NCBI RefSeq assembly: GCF_018614525.1
Contig: NZ_JAGGOL010000029.1
Span: 62,001 to 126,000 of the forward strand
Source: Streptomyces sp. ISL-11
Lineage (GTDB): Bacteria; Actinomycetota; Actinomycetes; Streptomycetales; Streptomycetaceae
DNA: 64,000 nt
Reading direction: 5' to 3'
The notes under the pieces were generated by a model. It searched no databases. It saw only the letters and a list, made by a program, of their open reading frames with translations, and was not told the DNA's origin. Below, in pieces: positions 19,866-28,773 of the stretch; position 1 is the stretch's first letter, and each line of letters begins with the position of its first letter. A program made the position numbers and the translations under genes.

Positions 19866-20026
19866 CTTTTGTCGTACCTCCGTGACGTGGAACGCCCAGA
19901 GTGCGCCCGCTTCCGAGTGCTCGCGCCCGGTCTTGGCGGGCCCTTGGCGGGTTTCGGCGGGATCTTCCCGCTTTCTTGACGCGCCAGGCAGCGCGGACCC
20001 GAGCCGGTGTCAGTGGTGCGTCACGC

Positions 20027-20950
20027 TCAAACCCAGCCGTACCGGACGCCCGTCATCCGCTCCGACACCGCCCACAGCCCGGCCGCGGCCGTCCCGTCGC
20101 GTGTCCAGGCGGCCCGTACCGAACGGGCCGGCGCGCCCCGCATCATCACGGCCCGCGGCCCGAAGAAATCGTCCTGCCGCACCTCCGGCGCCGTGGCCGC
20201 GTACAGCGCCGGCAGCGCCCCGTCCTCCGCGCTCTGCGCGAACGCCCGGTTGAGCAGCCGCACGAACTGCTCCGCCACGTCCCGCTCCTCCATCCGCACC
20301 CCGGCCGTCTGGAGGTTCGTCGCCGCGTACCCGGGATGCGCCGCGGCCGCCACGACCGGGGAGCCCACCGCCGTCAGCCGCCGTGCCAGCTCGTGGGTGA
20401 AGAGCAGGTTGGCGCTCTTGGACCGGCCGTAGGCGATCCACCGGCGGTAGCGGTGCTCCATGTTGAGGTCGCGCGGGTCGACCGTGCCGAGGAAGTGCAG
20501 CGCGCTGGAGACGGTCACGATCCGCGCCCCGTGCCCTGTCTCCTTGAGCAGCGGCAGCAGCAGCCCGGTCAGCGCGAAGTGACCCAGATGGTTGGTCCCG
20601 AACTGCATTTCGAACCCGTCGACCGTCTTGCGCTCCGGCAGCGCCATCACACCGGCGTTGTTGACGAGCAGGTCGAGCCGGTCACCGGGAAAGCCCGCCG
20701 CGAAGGCCCGTACGGACGACAGGTCGGCCAGGTCCAGCTCCGCGAGCATCACGTCCGCGCCCGGCGCCTCCGCCCGCAGCCGCTCCTCGGCCGCCTTGCC
20801 GCGCGCGGCGTCCCGGCACGCCAGCACCACCCGCGCCCCACGCCGGGCCAGCTCCCTCGCGGTCACGTACCCGAGACCACTGTTGGCCCCGGTCACCACG
20901 GCGGTGCGCCCACTCTGATCGGGGATGTCACTCGAGGTCCAGCTCTTCAC
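20027..20950 (-). CDS. Short-chain dehydrogenase/reductase
   Basis: 307 residues, classical SDR fold. NADP-binding TGANSGLG, the NNAG motif (LLVNNAG), catalytic Ser in VTVSSALH and YxxxK as YGRSK. Closest in pattern to retinol dehydrogenase/WW-domain-oxidoreductase-like bacterial SDRs. The substrate is unknown. It is followed upstream, in divergent orientation, by the TSUP permease gene. Confidence 0.9.
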   Translation of the reverse strand: MKSWTSSDIPDQSGRTAVVTGANSGLGYVTARELARRGARVVLACRDAARGKAAEERLRAEAPGADVMLAELDLADLSSVRAFAAGFPGDRLDLLVNNAGVMALPERKTVDGFEMQFGTNHLGHFALTGLLLPLLKETGHGARIVTVSSALHFLGTVDPRDLNMEHRYRRWIAYGRSKSANLLFTHELARRLTAVGSPVVAAAAHPGYAATNLQTAGVRMEERDVAEQFVRLLNRAFAQSAEDGALPALYAATAPEVRQDDFFGPRAVMMRGAPARSVRAAWTRDGTAAAGLWAVSERMTGVRYGWV

Positions 20951-21176
20951 GTCCGCAGCTCCTACGCGTCGGTAGCCTCCGGGCCTCCCAGACTAGGCGA
21001 CGACGGCGGGGCGGGGCCCGCGATCGGGCCGACAGCGATCCCGGGCGCGGCCCGGAGCGCTCCTCCGCGCGGTGTACCCCGTCGGTTCCGCGGAAAGCCT
21101 CAAGGTGTTCCGGCTCCGGCCCATGCCACCGGCTCACCTTCGCACGCGAGTTGAGGGAGCCCGTACGATCCCACCG

Positions 21177-21962
21177 GTGACGCACGAGATATCGCTGACC
21201 ACGCTGCTCCTGCTCTGCCTGGCCGCCGTCGCCGCCGGGTGGATCGACGCCGTGGTCGGCGGAGGCGGGCTGCTGCAACTGCCCGCGCTGCTGGTGGGGC
21301 TGCCGCACGTGCCGCCCGCGCACATCCTGGGCACCAACAAGGCCGTCGCCATCTGCGGCACCACCGCGGCCGCCGTCTCCTACGTCCGCAACGCCGGGCT
21401 GGACCTGCGGATGGCCCTCCGCATCGGGCTCGCCGCGCTGGGGGGATCGCTGGCGGGGGCGTTCTTCGCGTCCGGCATCAACAGCGCCGTCCTGCGGCCC
21501 CTGATCATGGCCGTGCTGCTCGCCGTCCTCGCCTTCGTGCTGCTCCGGCCCGCCTTCGGGGTGACACCGGGTGCCGCCGTCCCGGCGACGCGGCGGCGCG
21601 TGCTGACCGCGATCCTCGTCGCGGGCCTGGGCATCGGTTTCTACGACGGGCTCATAGGACCGGGCACGGGCACGTTCCTGGTCCTGGCGCTGGCCGGGAT
21701 CCTCCACATGGACCTGCTCAGGGCCTCCGGCACCGCCAAGATCGTCAACGTCTGTACGAACGTGGGCGCGCTGGTGACGTTCTCCGCGCAGGGCTCCGTG
21801 CTGTGGCAGGTGGCCGCGCCCATGGCCCTGTGCAATCTCACCGGCGGCGCGGTCGGCGCGCGGATGGCGCTGAAACGGGGGAGCGGGTTCGTCCGCGGCG
21901 TGCTGCTCGTGGTGGTGGTGACCCTGGTCTGCAAGCTCGGCTATGACCAGTGGGGTGGGTGA
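21177..21962 (+). CDS. TSUP (TauE/SafE) family permease
   Basis: 261 residues, eight predicted membrane segments. TM1 AAGWIDAVVGGGGLLQLPAL and the second-half repeat GFYDGLIGPGTGTFLVLAL show the two internal halves of the TauE/SafE family, which move sulfite or organosulfur anions. The start chosen is GTG at 21177; TACGAT ends 7 nt before it and no Shine-Dalgarno site is in range, so it may be leaderless. The ORF is open back to 21072. Confidence 0.9.
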   Translation: MTHEISLTTLLLLCLAAVAAGWIDAVVGGGGLLQLPALLVGLPHVPPAHILGTNKAVAICGTTAAAVSYVRNAGLDLRMALRIGLAALGGSLAGAFFASGINSAVLRPLIMAVLLAVLAFVLLRPAFGVTPGAAVPATRRRVLTAILVAGLGIGFYDGLIGPGTGTFLVLALAGILHMDLLRASGTAKIVNVCTNVGALVTFSAQGSVLWQVAAPMALCNLTGGAVGARMALKRGSGFVRGVLLVVVVTLVCKLGYDQWGG

Positions 21963-22060
21963 GGCGGGTGACACTCATCGGGAAATCGGTCCGGTGAGGG
22001 TTGGACCCGGGCGGTTCCGGTTAGCCTGTCGATTACCTTCCTGACCTGGTGGGGGTTCTT

Positions 22061-23008
22061 GTGCGTTTCTCCCGGTGGCGCCGCACCCGGTGGGTCCGGG
22101 CCGTGCTCGCGGGGCTGTATGTCGTCACGCTCGCGGCCGCCGTGCCCAAGGGCGCCGGCGGACACGGCCGGGAGGGCAGCTGGTCCAGCGAGGAGGCCCA
22201 GCGGTTCTGGGGGCCCTCGCGGGTGGCGGCCGCCCCGGCGTCCGACGACGAGGCCGCCCGCAAGGCCGCCGACGCGGACGACGCCTCCGGAGCGCAGCCC
22301 GTCACCGGCAGCGCGCGACACTTCGACGGGGTGCCCTCGGTCGGCGCGCTGGTCTTCGTCGGCGAGGACCTGAGGGACCATCACTGCACGGCGAGCGTCG
22401 TGCACAGCCCCAAGGGCAATCTGATCGTCACCGCCGGGCACTGCGCGCTGGGCGACGACGCCGCCTTCGTCCCCGGCTACCGGGCCGGCGCGGACCGGCA
22501 GCCGTACGGCGTGTGGCCGGTGGACCGGGCGTACGTCGACCCCCGCCGCACCGACACCGGCGAGGGCTCCGACCTGGACTTCGCCTTCGCCACCGTCAGG
22601 CCCGACGGCCGCGGCCGGCAGATCGAGCGCGTCACGGGCGCCAACCGCCTGGTCCGCACCCCCGGCTACAGCAACAAGGTGACGGTCATCGGCTATCCGG
22701 ACGCCGACGACGACCCCGCCGACCAGGCCATCCGCTGCACCGCCCGGACCAGCCGACTGGAGGGGCAAAGACAGCTGCGCATGCGGTGCGAGGGCTTCGT
22801 CTCCGGCACGTCGGGCAGCCCCTGGCTCACCCATTTCGACGAGAAGACGAAGACCGGCGACCTGGTCGGCGTGCTCGGCGGCCTCAACGGCGGTGGGCCC
22901 GACGGTGACGACAGCGCACGGATCTCCTACAGCCCGGTCAATGACGACGAGATCTTCAAGCTCTATCTGGACGCCATAAACGGACGGGAGCCGCACCGGG
23001 CCTCCTGA
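22061..23008 (+). CDS. Secreted trypsin-like serine protease (S1 family)
   Basis: 315 residues. The N-terminus (RWRRTRWVRAVLAGLYVVTLAA) is a signal peptide. The catalytic triad is readable: His in IVTAGHC, Asp in DLDFAF and Ser in GTSGSPW, as in glutamyl-endopeptidase-like S1 proteases of actinobacteria. A charged pro-region of about 70 residues lies between signal and protease domain. GTG at 22061 with GGGGG 5 nt upstream is preferred over GTG at 22049. The convergent small secreted protein gene starts 5 nt beyond its stop. Confidence 0.9.
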   Translation: MRFSRWRRTRWVRAVLAGLYVVTLAAAVPKGAGGHGREGSWSSEEAQRFWGPSRVAAAPASDDEAARKAADADDASGAQPVTGSARHFDGVPSVGALVFVGEDLRDHHCTASVVHSPKGNLIVTAGHCALGDDAAFVPGYRAGADRQPYGVWPVDRAYVDPRRTDTGEGSDLDFAFATVRPDGRGRQIERVTGANRLVRTPGYSNKVTVIGYPDADDDPADQAIRCTARTSRLEGQRQLRMRCEGFVSGTSGSPWLTHFDEKTKTGDLVGVLGGLNGGGPDGDDSARISYSPVNDDEIFKLYLDAINGREPHRAS

Positions 23009-23013
23009 GCCCC

Positions 23014-23370
23014 TTACCCGTCGGACGGTGCGTGGCCGATCCAGCCTCCCGGCGGCTGCGACTGGGCGTCCCCGCCGACGTCCCGGTTCCGTACGTCGAT
23101 GGCGCCTCCGCCGCCGTCGTGGTCGCTGCCGGCCGTGCCCCGGCCGCCGACCAGCGAATTGCCCGTCCGGTCGACCTCCAGCCAGGAATCGGCACGGGAA
23201 TTGTCGATCACCAGGAATCCGACCGGATGTCCCTCGCCGCAGAACGCCGCCTCGGCGTCGTCGTCCGGCTGCGCGGACACCGGGAGCGCGGCGGCCTCGG
23301 CGCCGGCGAGCAGCACGCTCGCCGCCAGCGCGACGGTGAGGCCCGTGGCGAGCAGGGGTCCGCGGATCAC
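23014..23370 (-). CDS. Small secreted protein of unknown function
   Basis: 118 residues with an N-terminal signal peptide (LLATGLTVALAASVLLAGAEAA) followed by an acidic, Gly-rich mature part of about 80 residues (FCGEGHPVGFLVIDNSRAD, VDRTGNSLVGG). Only one Cys remains after cleavage. No family recognised. Its GTG at 23370 overlaps the TGA of the upstream lyase gene (GTGA), so it is translationally coupled to it. It was missed by simple ORF length rules because the frame is open far upstream. Confidence 0.65.
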   Translation of the reverse strand: MIRGPLLATGLTVALAASVLLAGAEAAALPVSAQPDDDAEAAFCGEGHPVGFLVIDNSRADSWLEVDRTGNSLVGGRGTAGSDHDGGGGAIDVRNRDVGGDAQSQPPGGWIGHAPSDG

Positions 23371-24230
23371 GCCGATACCCGGTGCCGCCGGTGCTGCCGC
23401 CTGTCGATGTTCTGCTCCAGCAGCCGGGTCGAACTCTCGACCCCGACGGCACCGGACATCCGGGTGTCCGGCAGACGGCCGTCCGCCATTTTGAGTTCGG
23501 CCAGCGCGCTGTCGATCGCACGGTGTGCCGCGAAAAGGCACGGCGTGCTGTAGATGGCGACGTCGACGCCCAATTCCGTGAGTTCGGTGAGCGAAAGGCT
23601 CGGGGATTTTCCGCCCGCGATCTGATTGAACAGCAGGGGTTTGTCCCCGATGACGGAACGGACCTTGCGAATCCATTCCAGACTCCGTACCCCGTCGACC
23701 AGGACGACGTCGGCGCCGGTCTCCGCCAGCGCGGCCGCGCGGCGCAGGATCTCGGTCTCCTCGGTGGCGTCCGTACGGGCCACCACGAGCAGGTCCTGCC
23801 TGCTGCTCAGGACCAGGTCGAGCTTCTTGAGGTAGTCCTCCAGGGGCAGGATGACCTTCCCGTCGGCGTGCCCGCACCGGCGCGGGCGCTGCTGGTCCTC
23901 CAGGATGACCCCGGACGCCCCGGCCCGCTCCAGCCGCCGCACCACATGGCAGGCGACCTCGGGGTCGACGTAGCCGTCGTCGATGTCCACCAGCAGGTGG
24001 TGGTCGGGGAAGGCCGGCCGCAGCCGTTCGACGAAGGCCAGCATGTCCGGCCAGGCGATGAAACCGATGTCGGGGAGCCCGTAATGGGACGCGGCGAAAC
24101 CGAACCCGGATACGAAGAACCCGTTGTAGTGCTGGGCCGCGATGGAGGCCGAGTACATGTCGTAGATGCCGATGAGCGGGGTGGTCCGGGGCGAATCGAC
24201 TGCTTCTCGCAGGGCGGTGCCGTAGCGCAT
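23367..24230 (-). CDS. Isocitrate lyase/PEP mutase superfamily enzyme
   Basis: 287 residues, TIM barrel. Motifs: GIYDMYSA (start of barrel), HHLLVDIDDGYVD (metal-binding acidic strand), GVILEDQQRPRRCGHADGK. The RRCGH loop with Cys matches the lyase branch (KKCGH/KRCGH of isocitrate and 2-methylisocitrate lyase), not the NSxxH loop of PEP mutase. A C-C lyase on a small 2-hydroxy diacid is therefore expected; no phosphonate genes are near. ATG at 24230 has AAAGGAG 5 nt upstream. It is the first gene of a pair with the small secreted protein. Confidence 0.82.
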   Translation of the reverse strand: MRYGTALREAVDSPRTTPLIGIYDMYSASIAAQHYNGFFVSGFGFAASHYGLPDIGFIAWPDMLAFVERLRPAFPDHHLLVDIDDGYVDPEVACHVVRRLERAGASGVILEDQQRPRRCGHADGKVILPLEDYLKKLDLVLSSRQDLLVVARTDATEETEILRRAAALAETGADVVLVDGVRSLEWIRKVRSVIGDKPLLFNQIAGGKSPSLSLTELTELGVDVAIYSTPCLFAAHRAIDSALAELKMADGRLPDTRMSGAVGVESSTRLLEQNIDRRQHRRHRVSA

Positions 24231-24472
24231 CCGTTCTCCTTTGGCGTCCGGAACTCGCAGTGTTCTCACGACCGTCGCTCGGCGCAGGGAAGAACGGGCG
24301 GCAGAGCGCCCGAGCGGTAATTCTTCCGATGCGTCGGCACATACGTTTTCAGAATCGCCGGAAGGTGTAAACGGCGACTTCTGAGCAAGTCCCTGTCAAA
24401 GAATGATGCGACCGTATGGTTGTCCGCCCGGGAAGGCCCGAAAAGGCCCGGAAAGGAATGGTCACGCCATGG
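24231..24472. other. Promoter region of the lyase-like gene
   Basis: 242 nt, less GC-rich than the surroundings between about 24320 and 24420 (GTTTTCAGAATCG, TAAACGGCGACTTCTGAG). It should contain the promoter of the gene starting at 24230. No repeat or RNA recognised. Confidence 0.3.
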
Positions 24473-24664
24473 TCAGCGGCACGTAAAGGGCTCGGCGTAG
24501 GAGAGGATGTCGCGCATCGCGGGCGCGTACGCGGTCGGAGTCCGGTCCCGGAAGTACTCGCCCCACGCGGGATCCGGGGGAGGATGCCGTAGTCGGTGCT
24601 CGCCCGGAAGCCGTAGCGACCGTAGTACGCGCGGCTGCCGAGGAGCGCGACGCTCCCGCCGTGC
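24473..24664 (-). pseudogene. GNAT acetyltransferase remnant (truncated and frameshifted)
   Basis: On the minus strand about 60 codons still read as the C-terminal end of a GNAT acetyltransferase: VALLGSRAYYGRYGFRASTDYGIL, then after a one-base shift near 24578 PPDPAWGEYF, TAYAPAMRDI and YAEPF before TGA (quoted in parts). The N-terminal acetyl-CoA binding half is missing; the SanA-like gene occupies its place. It is a decayed gene, not a functional one. Confidence 0.65.
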
Positions 24665-24687
24665 CTCCGGCCGGGACCGCCCCGCGC

Positions 24688-25380
24688 CTACCGCCGCTCC
24701 CGCGGCGCCCCCGACTCCGCCAGGGCCTGCTCCACGCCCGGCTCGTGCGGCCCCAGGAACCGCGGTCCGGGCCGTACGAGCGCGTCCAGCGCCGCCTTGC
24801 CCGAGGCGAAGACCTCGCGTGCCCCGCCCGCGTACCAGGTGACGTCGTGCACCGCGTCCACCCCGACGCCGTGCGCGTCGATGCCCGCCGCCCCGCACAG
24901 CGCCAGCGCCCGGCGTATATGGAATCCCTGGCTCACCAGGATGGCCTTCTTCACCCCGAATATCCGCACCGCCCGGGTGCACGAGTCCCAGGTGTCGAAG
25001 CCCGCGAAGTCGCTGACGATCCGGTCCGCGGGCACCCCCCGCTTCGTCAGATACGCGCGCATCGCGTCCGGCTCGTCGTACTCCACGCGGCTGTTGTCAC
25101 CGGTGACCAGCACCACCTTCACCTTGCCCGCCCGGTACAGCTCGACCGCCGCGTCCAGCCGGTGCGCCAGATACGGGGACGGCCTGCCCTCCCACAGACC
25201 CGCGCCGAAGACCATCACCACCGGCGCCGACGGCGCGCTCTCCACGTCCCGGACCCGCGGCGCCGCCGAGGCGTACACCCACGTGATGGGCATCAGCGCC
25301 AGCACACAGCCGGCCACCACCGCCCACAGCGCGCGCCGCCACCCCCGTCTCGTACTCGGCAGACTGCGCCTCAACCTCAT
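24688..25380 (-). CDS. SanA/DUF218-domain membrane-anchored protein
   Basis: 230 residues with one N-terminal membrane anchor ([20 protein letters not shown]) and an extracytoplasmic DUF218 domain: [44 protein letters not shown] and [12 protein letters not shown]. SanA/ElyC/YdcF-like proteins affect envelope integrity and vancomycin tolerance in E. coli; the reaction is unknown. GGGAGG lies 10 nt before the ATG. It is divergent from dgt. Confidence 0.87.
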   Translation of the reverse strand: MRLRRSLPSTRRGWRRALWAVVAGCVLALMPITWVYASAAPRVRDVESAPSAPVVMVFGAGLWEGRPSPYLAHRLDAAVELYRAGKVKVVLVTGDNSRVEYDEPDAMRAYLTKRGVPADRIVSDFAGFDTWDSCTRAVRIFGVKKAILVSQGFHIRRALALCGAAGIDAHGVGVDAVHDVTWYAGGAREVFASGKAALDALVRPGPRFLGPHEPGVEQALAESGAPRERR

Positions 25381-25520
25381 GTTCGATCATCCTCCCGTTG
25401 CCCAGGATCAACGCCGCCGGAGCCCCGGCGGTTCCCGGCCTTCCGGTCGGCGGCCGGAAAGGCCGTCACCGACCCCCCATGCCGTCGCTGCTGTCACACC
25501 CTGCGGTTACCGTCGGAGGT

Positions 25521-26846
25521 ATGAACGGCTCAGCACGGACCGCGACGGAACAGCCCCCACTCGCCGGGTACGAGGCGTCGGACCTGGAGCGCTGGGCGCC
25601 CGAGCCCGACAAGCGCCCAGGCCGCACCGCCTTCCAGCGCGACCGGGCGCGCGTCCTGCACTCCGCCGCGCTGCGCCGGCTCGCCGGCAAGACCCAGGTC
25701 GTCACGCCCGGCGTCAGCGGCCAGGCGTGGGACGCCAGCCCCCGTACGCGCCTGACGCACTCCCTGGAGTGCGCCCAGGTCGGACGCGAGCTGGGCGCCG
25801 CCCTGGGCTGCGACCCCGATCTGGTGGAGGTCGCCTGCCTGGCACACGACCTCGGTCACCCCCCGTTCGGCCACAACGGCGAGCAGGCGCTCAACGAAGT
25901 CGCCGAAGCCTGCGGCGGTTTCGAGGGCAACGCCCAGTCCCTGCGGCTGCTCTCGCGCCTGGAGCCCAAGCGCTTCGTGACCCGCGCCGGCAGCGGCGAG
26001 CTCTTCAGCGTCGGCCTCAACCTCACCCGGGCCGCCCTCGACGCCGCCACCAAGTACCCCTGGCCGCGCGGCGGTCACCCCAAGGACCCCGACTCCCGCA
26101 AGTTCGGGGTCTACGAGGACGACGTCCCCGTCTACGACTGGTTCCGCCAGGGCGCGCCCGAAGGAGGCCAGAGCTTCGAGGCGCAGGTCATGGACTGGTC
26201 CGACGACGTCGCCTACTCCGTGCACGACGTCGAGGACGGCCTGCACGCCGGCCACCTCGACCCCAACTTCCTGCTCGCCGACCCCGAGCGGCGCGAGGTG
26301 TTCGCCGTCGCCGCCGCCCGTTACGCCCCCGGTGCCGACCCCGAGGAGCTCGCCGAGGCCCTCGACGGCCTCCTCGAACAGGAGTGGTGGCCGCACGGCT
26401 ACGACGGCTCCGCCGTCGCCCAGGCCCGCCTGAAGGACGCCACCAGCCAGCTCATCGGCCGGTTCTGCCTCGCCGCCGAGTCCGCCACCCGCGCCGGCTA
26501 CGGCCCCGGCCGCCTGACGCGCTACCGCGCCGAGCTCGTCGTGCCCCGCAGGACCCGGCTGGAGTGCGCCGTCCTGAAGGCCGTCGCCGACCGGTACGTC
26601 ATGCAGCGCGAGGACCAGGAAAAGCTCCGCGCCGACCAGCGCGTGGTCATCGCCGAGCTCGCCGAGGCCCTCGTCGCCCGCGCGCCCGACGGCCTCGACC
26701 CGCAGTTCCGCTCCCTGTTCACCGCCGCCGACGACGACAGGGGACGGCTGCGCGCCGTCGTCGACCAGATCGCCGCGCTCACCGACGTCTCCGCCCGCGC
26801 CCTGCGCGCGCGCCTCACCGGCGCACGTTCTGTGACGAAAGAGTGA
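25521..26846 (+). CDS. dgt: Deoxyguanosinetriphosphate triphosphohydrolase
   Basis: 441 residues of the HD superfamily. It splits dGTP (and probably other dNTPs) to the nucleoside and triphosphate. Metal-binding HD residues are in [16 protein letters not shown] and [17 protein letters not shown]; the later Asp is in [13 protein letters not shown]-terminal [20 protein letters not shown] is typical of dGTPase type 2. The ATG at 25521 follows GGAGGT without spacing; TACCGT ends 7 nt upstream, so it may be leaderless. It lies in the dgt-dnaG neighbourhood usual for Streptomyces. Confidence 0.95.
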   Translation: MNGSARTATEQPPLAGYEASDLERWAPEPDKRPGRTAFQRDRARVLHSAALRRLAGKTQVVTPGVSGQAWDASPRTRLTHSLECAQVGRELGAALGCDPDLVEVACLAHDLGHPPFGHNGEQALNEVAEACGGFEGNAQSLRLLSRLEPKRFVTRAGSGELFSVGLNLTRAALDAATKYPWPRGGHPKDPDSRKFGVYEDDVPVYDWFRQGAPEGGQSFEAQVMDWSDDVAYSVHDVEDGLHAGHLDPNFLLADPERREVFAVAAARYAPGADPEELAEALDGLLEQEWWPHGYDGSAVAQARLKDATSQLIGRFCLAAESATRAGYGPGRLTRYRAELVVPRRTRLECAVLKAVADRYVMQREDQEKLRADQRVVIAELAEALVARAPDGLDPQFRSLFTAADDDRGRLRAVVDQIAALTDVSARALRARLTGARSVTKE

Positions 26847-27019
26847 CCCATTGTCCATGGAATCCGGGCACTCGCCCGCCACCATGCGGGTACTGACCCG
26901 TCCGGGGTAGTCCCTCTTCCGGCCGTGGCCTCCGTGCGGGACCCTCTGCACGGGCACGGGCCGATTTCGACCGGGGGCGGTTAGCGCAGACGCACTGCGT
27001 GGCAGCGAGGAGGCAGCAA

Positions 27020-28285
27020 GTGGTCGACGCACACCAGACGTTCGTCATCGTCGGAGGGGGCCTCGCGGGGGCGAAGGCCGCCGAGACCCTCCGCTCGGAG
27101 GGCTTCACCGGCCGGGTGATCCTCATCTGCGACGAACGTGACCACCCCTACGAGCGGCCCCCGCTCTCCAAGGGGTATCTGATCGGCAAGGACGACCGCG
27201 AGAGCGTCTTCGTCCACGAGCCGGCCTGGTACGCACGCGCCGACATCGAGCTGCACCTGGGCCAGCCCGCCGTCCACCTCGACCGCGCGGCGAAGTCCGT
27301 CCGCCTCGGCGACGGCACCCTCGTCCACTACGACAAGCTGCTGCTGGCCACCGGCGCCGAGCCCCGCCGCCTCGACATCCCCGGCACCGGCCTGGCCGGC
27401 GTCCACCACCTGCGCCGCCTCGCCCACGCCGAGCGGCTGCGCGGCGTCCTGTCCTCCCTCGGCCGCGACAACGGCCACCTCGTCATCGCCGGCGCCGGCT
27501 GGATCGGCCTGGAGGTCGCCGCCGCCGCCCGCGGCTACGGCGCCGAGGTGACCGTCGTCGAGCCCGAGCCCACCCCGCTGCACTCCGTCCTCGGCCCCGA
27601 GCTCGGCCAGCTCTTCACCGACCTGCACGCCGAGCACGGCGTCCGCTTCCACTTCGGCGCCCGGCTCACCGAGATCACCGGCCACGACGGCATGGTCCTG
27701 GCCGCCCGCACCGACGACGGCGAGGAGCACCCCGCCCACGACGTCCTCGCCGCCATCGGCGCCGCCCCGCGCACCGCCCTCGCCGAGGCCGCCGGCCTCG
27801 CCCTCGTCGACCGGGCCGACGGCGGGGGAGTCGCCGTCGACGCCTCCCTGCGCACCTCCGACCCCGACATCCACGCCGCCGGCGACGTCGCCGCCGCCGA
27901 GCACCCCTGGCTGAACACCCGGCTGCGCGTCGAGCACTGGGCCAACGCGCTCAACGAAGGCCCCGCCGCCGCCCGCGCCATGCTGGGCCAGGACGTCTCC
28001 TACGACCGGGTGCCCTACTTCTTCTCCGACCAGTACGACGTGGGCCTGGAGTACTCCGGCTACGCGCCCCCCGGCTCGTACGACCAGGTCGTGTGCCGGG
28101 GCGACGTCGGCAAGCGCGAATTCATCGCCTTCTGGCTGTCCGAGGGCCGCCTCCTGGCCGGGATGAACGTCAATGTGTGGGATGTCACCGAAACCATTCA
28201 GAAGCTGATCCGCTCCGGCGTCCGCCTCGACCCCGACGCCCTCGCGGACCCGGGCGTCGCGCTGGAGGGCCTGCTCCCCTCATGA
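27020..28285 (+). CDS. FAD-dependent ferredoxin/rubredoxin-type NAD(P)H oxidoreductase
   Basis: 421 residues. FAD-binding Rossmann motif VIVGGGLAGAKAAETL at the N-terminus, ERPPLSKGYL, the ATGAEPR hinge, a second NAD-binding GAGWIGLEVA and the FAD-closing IHAAGDVA motif. This is the layout of ferredoxin and putidaredoxin reductases. A reductase C-terminal domain ends the protein. GTG at 27020 has GGAGG 6 nt upstream. The next gene starts inside its stop codon (ATGA). Confidence 0.92.
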   Translation: MVDAHQTFVIVGGGLAGAKAAETLRSEGFTGRVILICDERDHPYERPPLSKGYLIGKDDRESVFVHEPAWYARADIELHLGQPAVHLDRAAKSVRLGDGTLVHYDKLLLATGAEPRRLDIPGTGLAGVHHLRRLAHAERLRGVLSSLGRDNGHLVIAGAGWIGLEVAAAARGYGAEVTVVEPEPTPLHSVLGPELGQLFTDLHAEHGVRFHFGARLTEITGHDGMVLAARTDDGEEHPAHDVLAAIGAAPRTALAEAAGLALVDRADGGGVAVDASLRTSDPDIHAAGDVAAAEHPWLNTRLRVEHWANALNEGPAAARAMLGQDVSYDRVPYFFSDQYDVGLEYSGYAPPGSYDQVVCRGDVGKREFIAFWLSEGRLLAGMNVNVWDVTETIQKLIRSGVRLDPDALADPGVALEGLLPS

Positions 28286-28764
28286 GCACCGCCCGCACCG
28301 AGCTCGTACCCGCCGCGGCGATCCTCCCCCTGCGCCACGCGGTGCTGCGCCCCGGCCTGCCCGAGGCCGCCGCCGTCTTCCCCGAGGACAGCGCCCCCGG
28401 CACCTTCCACATCGCGGCCTACGACCCCGGGAGAGCGGTGCGGGCCTGCGTCACCTTCCTCCCGGAGCCCCTCCCGGGCACGGGCGAGGACGCGTACCGC
28501 TTCCGCGGCATGGCCAGCGACCCGGCCGCGCGCGGCCTGGGCTACGGCGTCGCCGTCCTGCGGGCCGGCCTCGCCGAGGCCGCCGCGCGCGGCGCCTGCC
28601 TGGTGTGGTGCAACGGACGCACCTCCGCCCGCGGGTTCTACGAGCACCACGGCTTCACCGCCCGCGGCGAGGAGTTCGAGGTGGAGGGCATCGGCCCGCA
28701 TCTCGTCTTCACGATCAAGCTCTCCGGCACCGGGGCGGGCGGAGGTGCCGGCGTCCGGCCGTAG
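28282..28764 (+). CDS. GNAT-family N-acetyltransferase
   Basis: 160 residues. Acetyl-CoA-binding motif A is degenerate but readable: MASDPAARGLGYGVAVL, followed by LVWCNGRTSARGFYEHHGF. The target amine is unknown. ATG overlaps the stop of the reductase gene, so both are coupled. Its own TAG stop is part of the TAGAAT -10 box of dnaG. Confidence 0.88.
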   Translation: MSTARTELVPAAAILPLRHAVLRPGLPEAAAVFPEDSAPGTFHIAAYDPGRAVRACVTFLPEPLPGTGEDAYRFRGMASDPAARGLGYGVAVLRAGLAEAAARGACLVWCNGRTSARGFYEHHGFTARGEEFEVEGIGPHLVFTIKLSGTGAGGGAGVRP

Positions 28765-28767
28765 AAT
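28762..28767 (+). promoter_or_regulatory. Consensus -10 box TAGAAT of leaderless dnaG
   Basis: TAGAAT is the best Streptomyces -10 consensus in the window. It begins at the stop codon of the upstream gene and ends 6 nt before the GTG start of dnaG (28774). There is no Shine-Dalgarno site, so dnaG mRNA should start at its GTG. Confidence 0.7.
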
Positions 28768-28773
28768 TCACCC

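Noticed and set aside
19866-20026. ydaO (c-di-AMP) riboswitch upstream of the KimA-like gene
   Set aside because: The conserved segments of that RNA could not be found by eye; only GC-rich repeats of GGCGGG type are present.
23367-24230. True phosphoenolpyruvate mutase starting a phosphonate pathway
   Set aside because: The active-site loop has RRCGH with Cys as in C-C lyases, and no phosphonopyruvate decarboxylase or other phosphonate gene is nearby.
24473-24982. A 169-codon minus-strand ORF as an intact gene
   Set aside because: Only its last part is meaningful and belongs to a frameshifted GNAT remnant; the first part is the shadow of the SanA-like gene.
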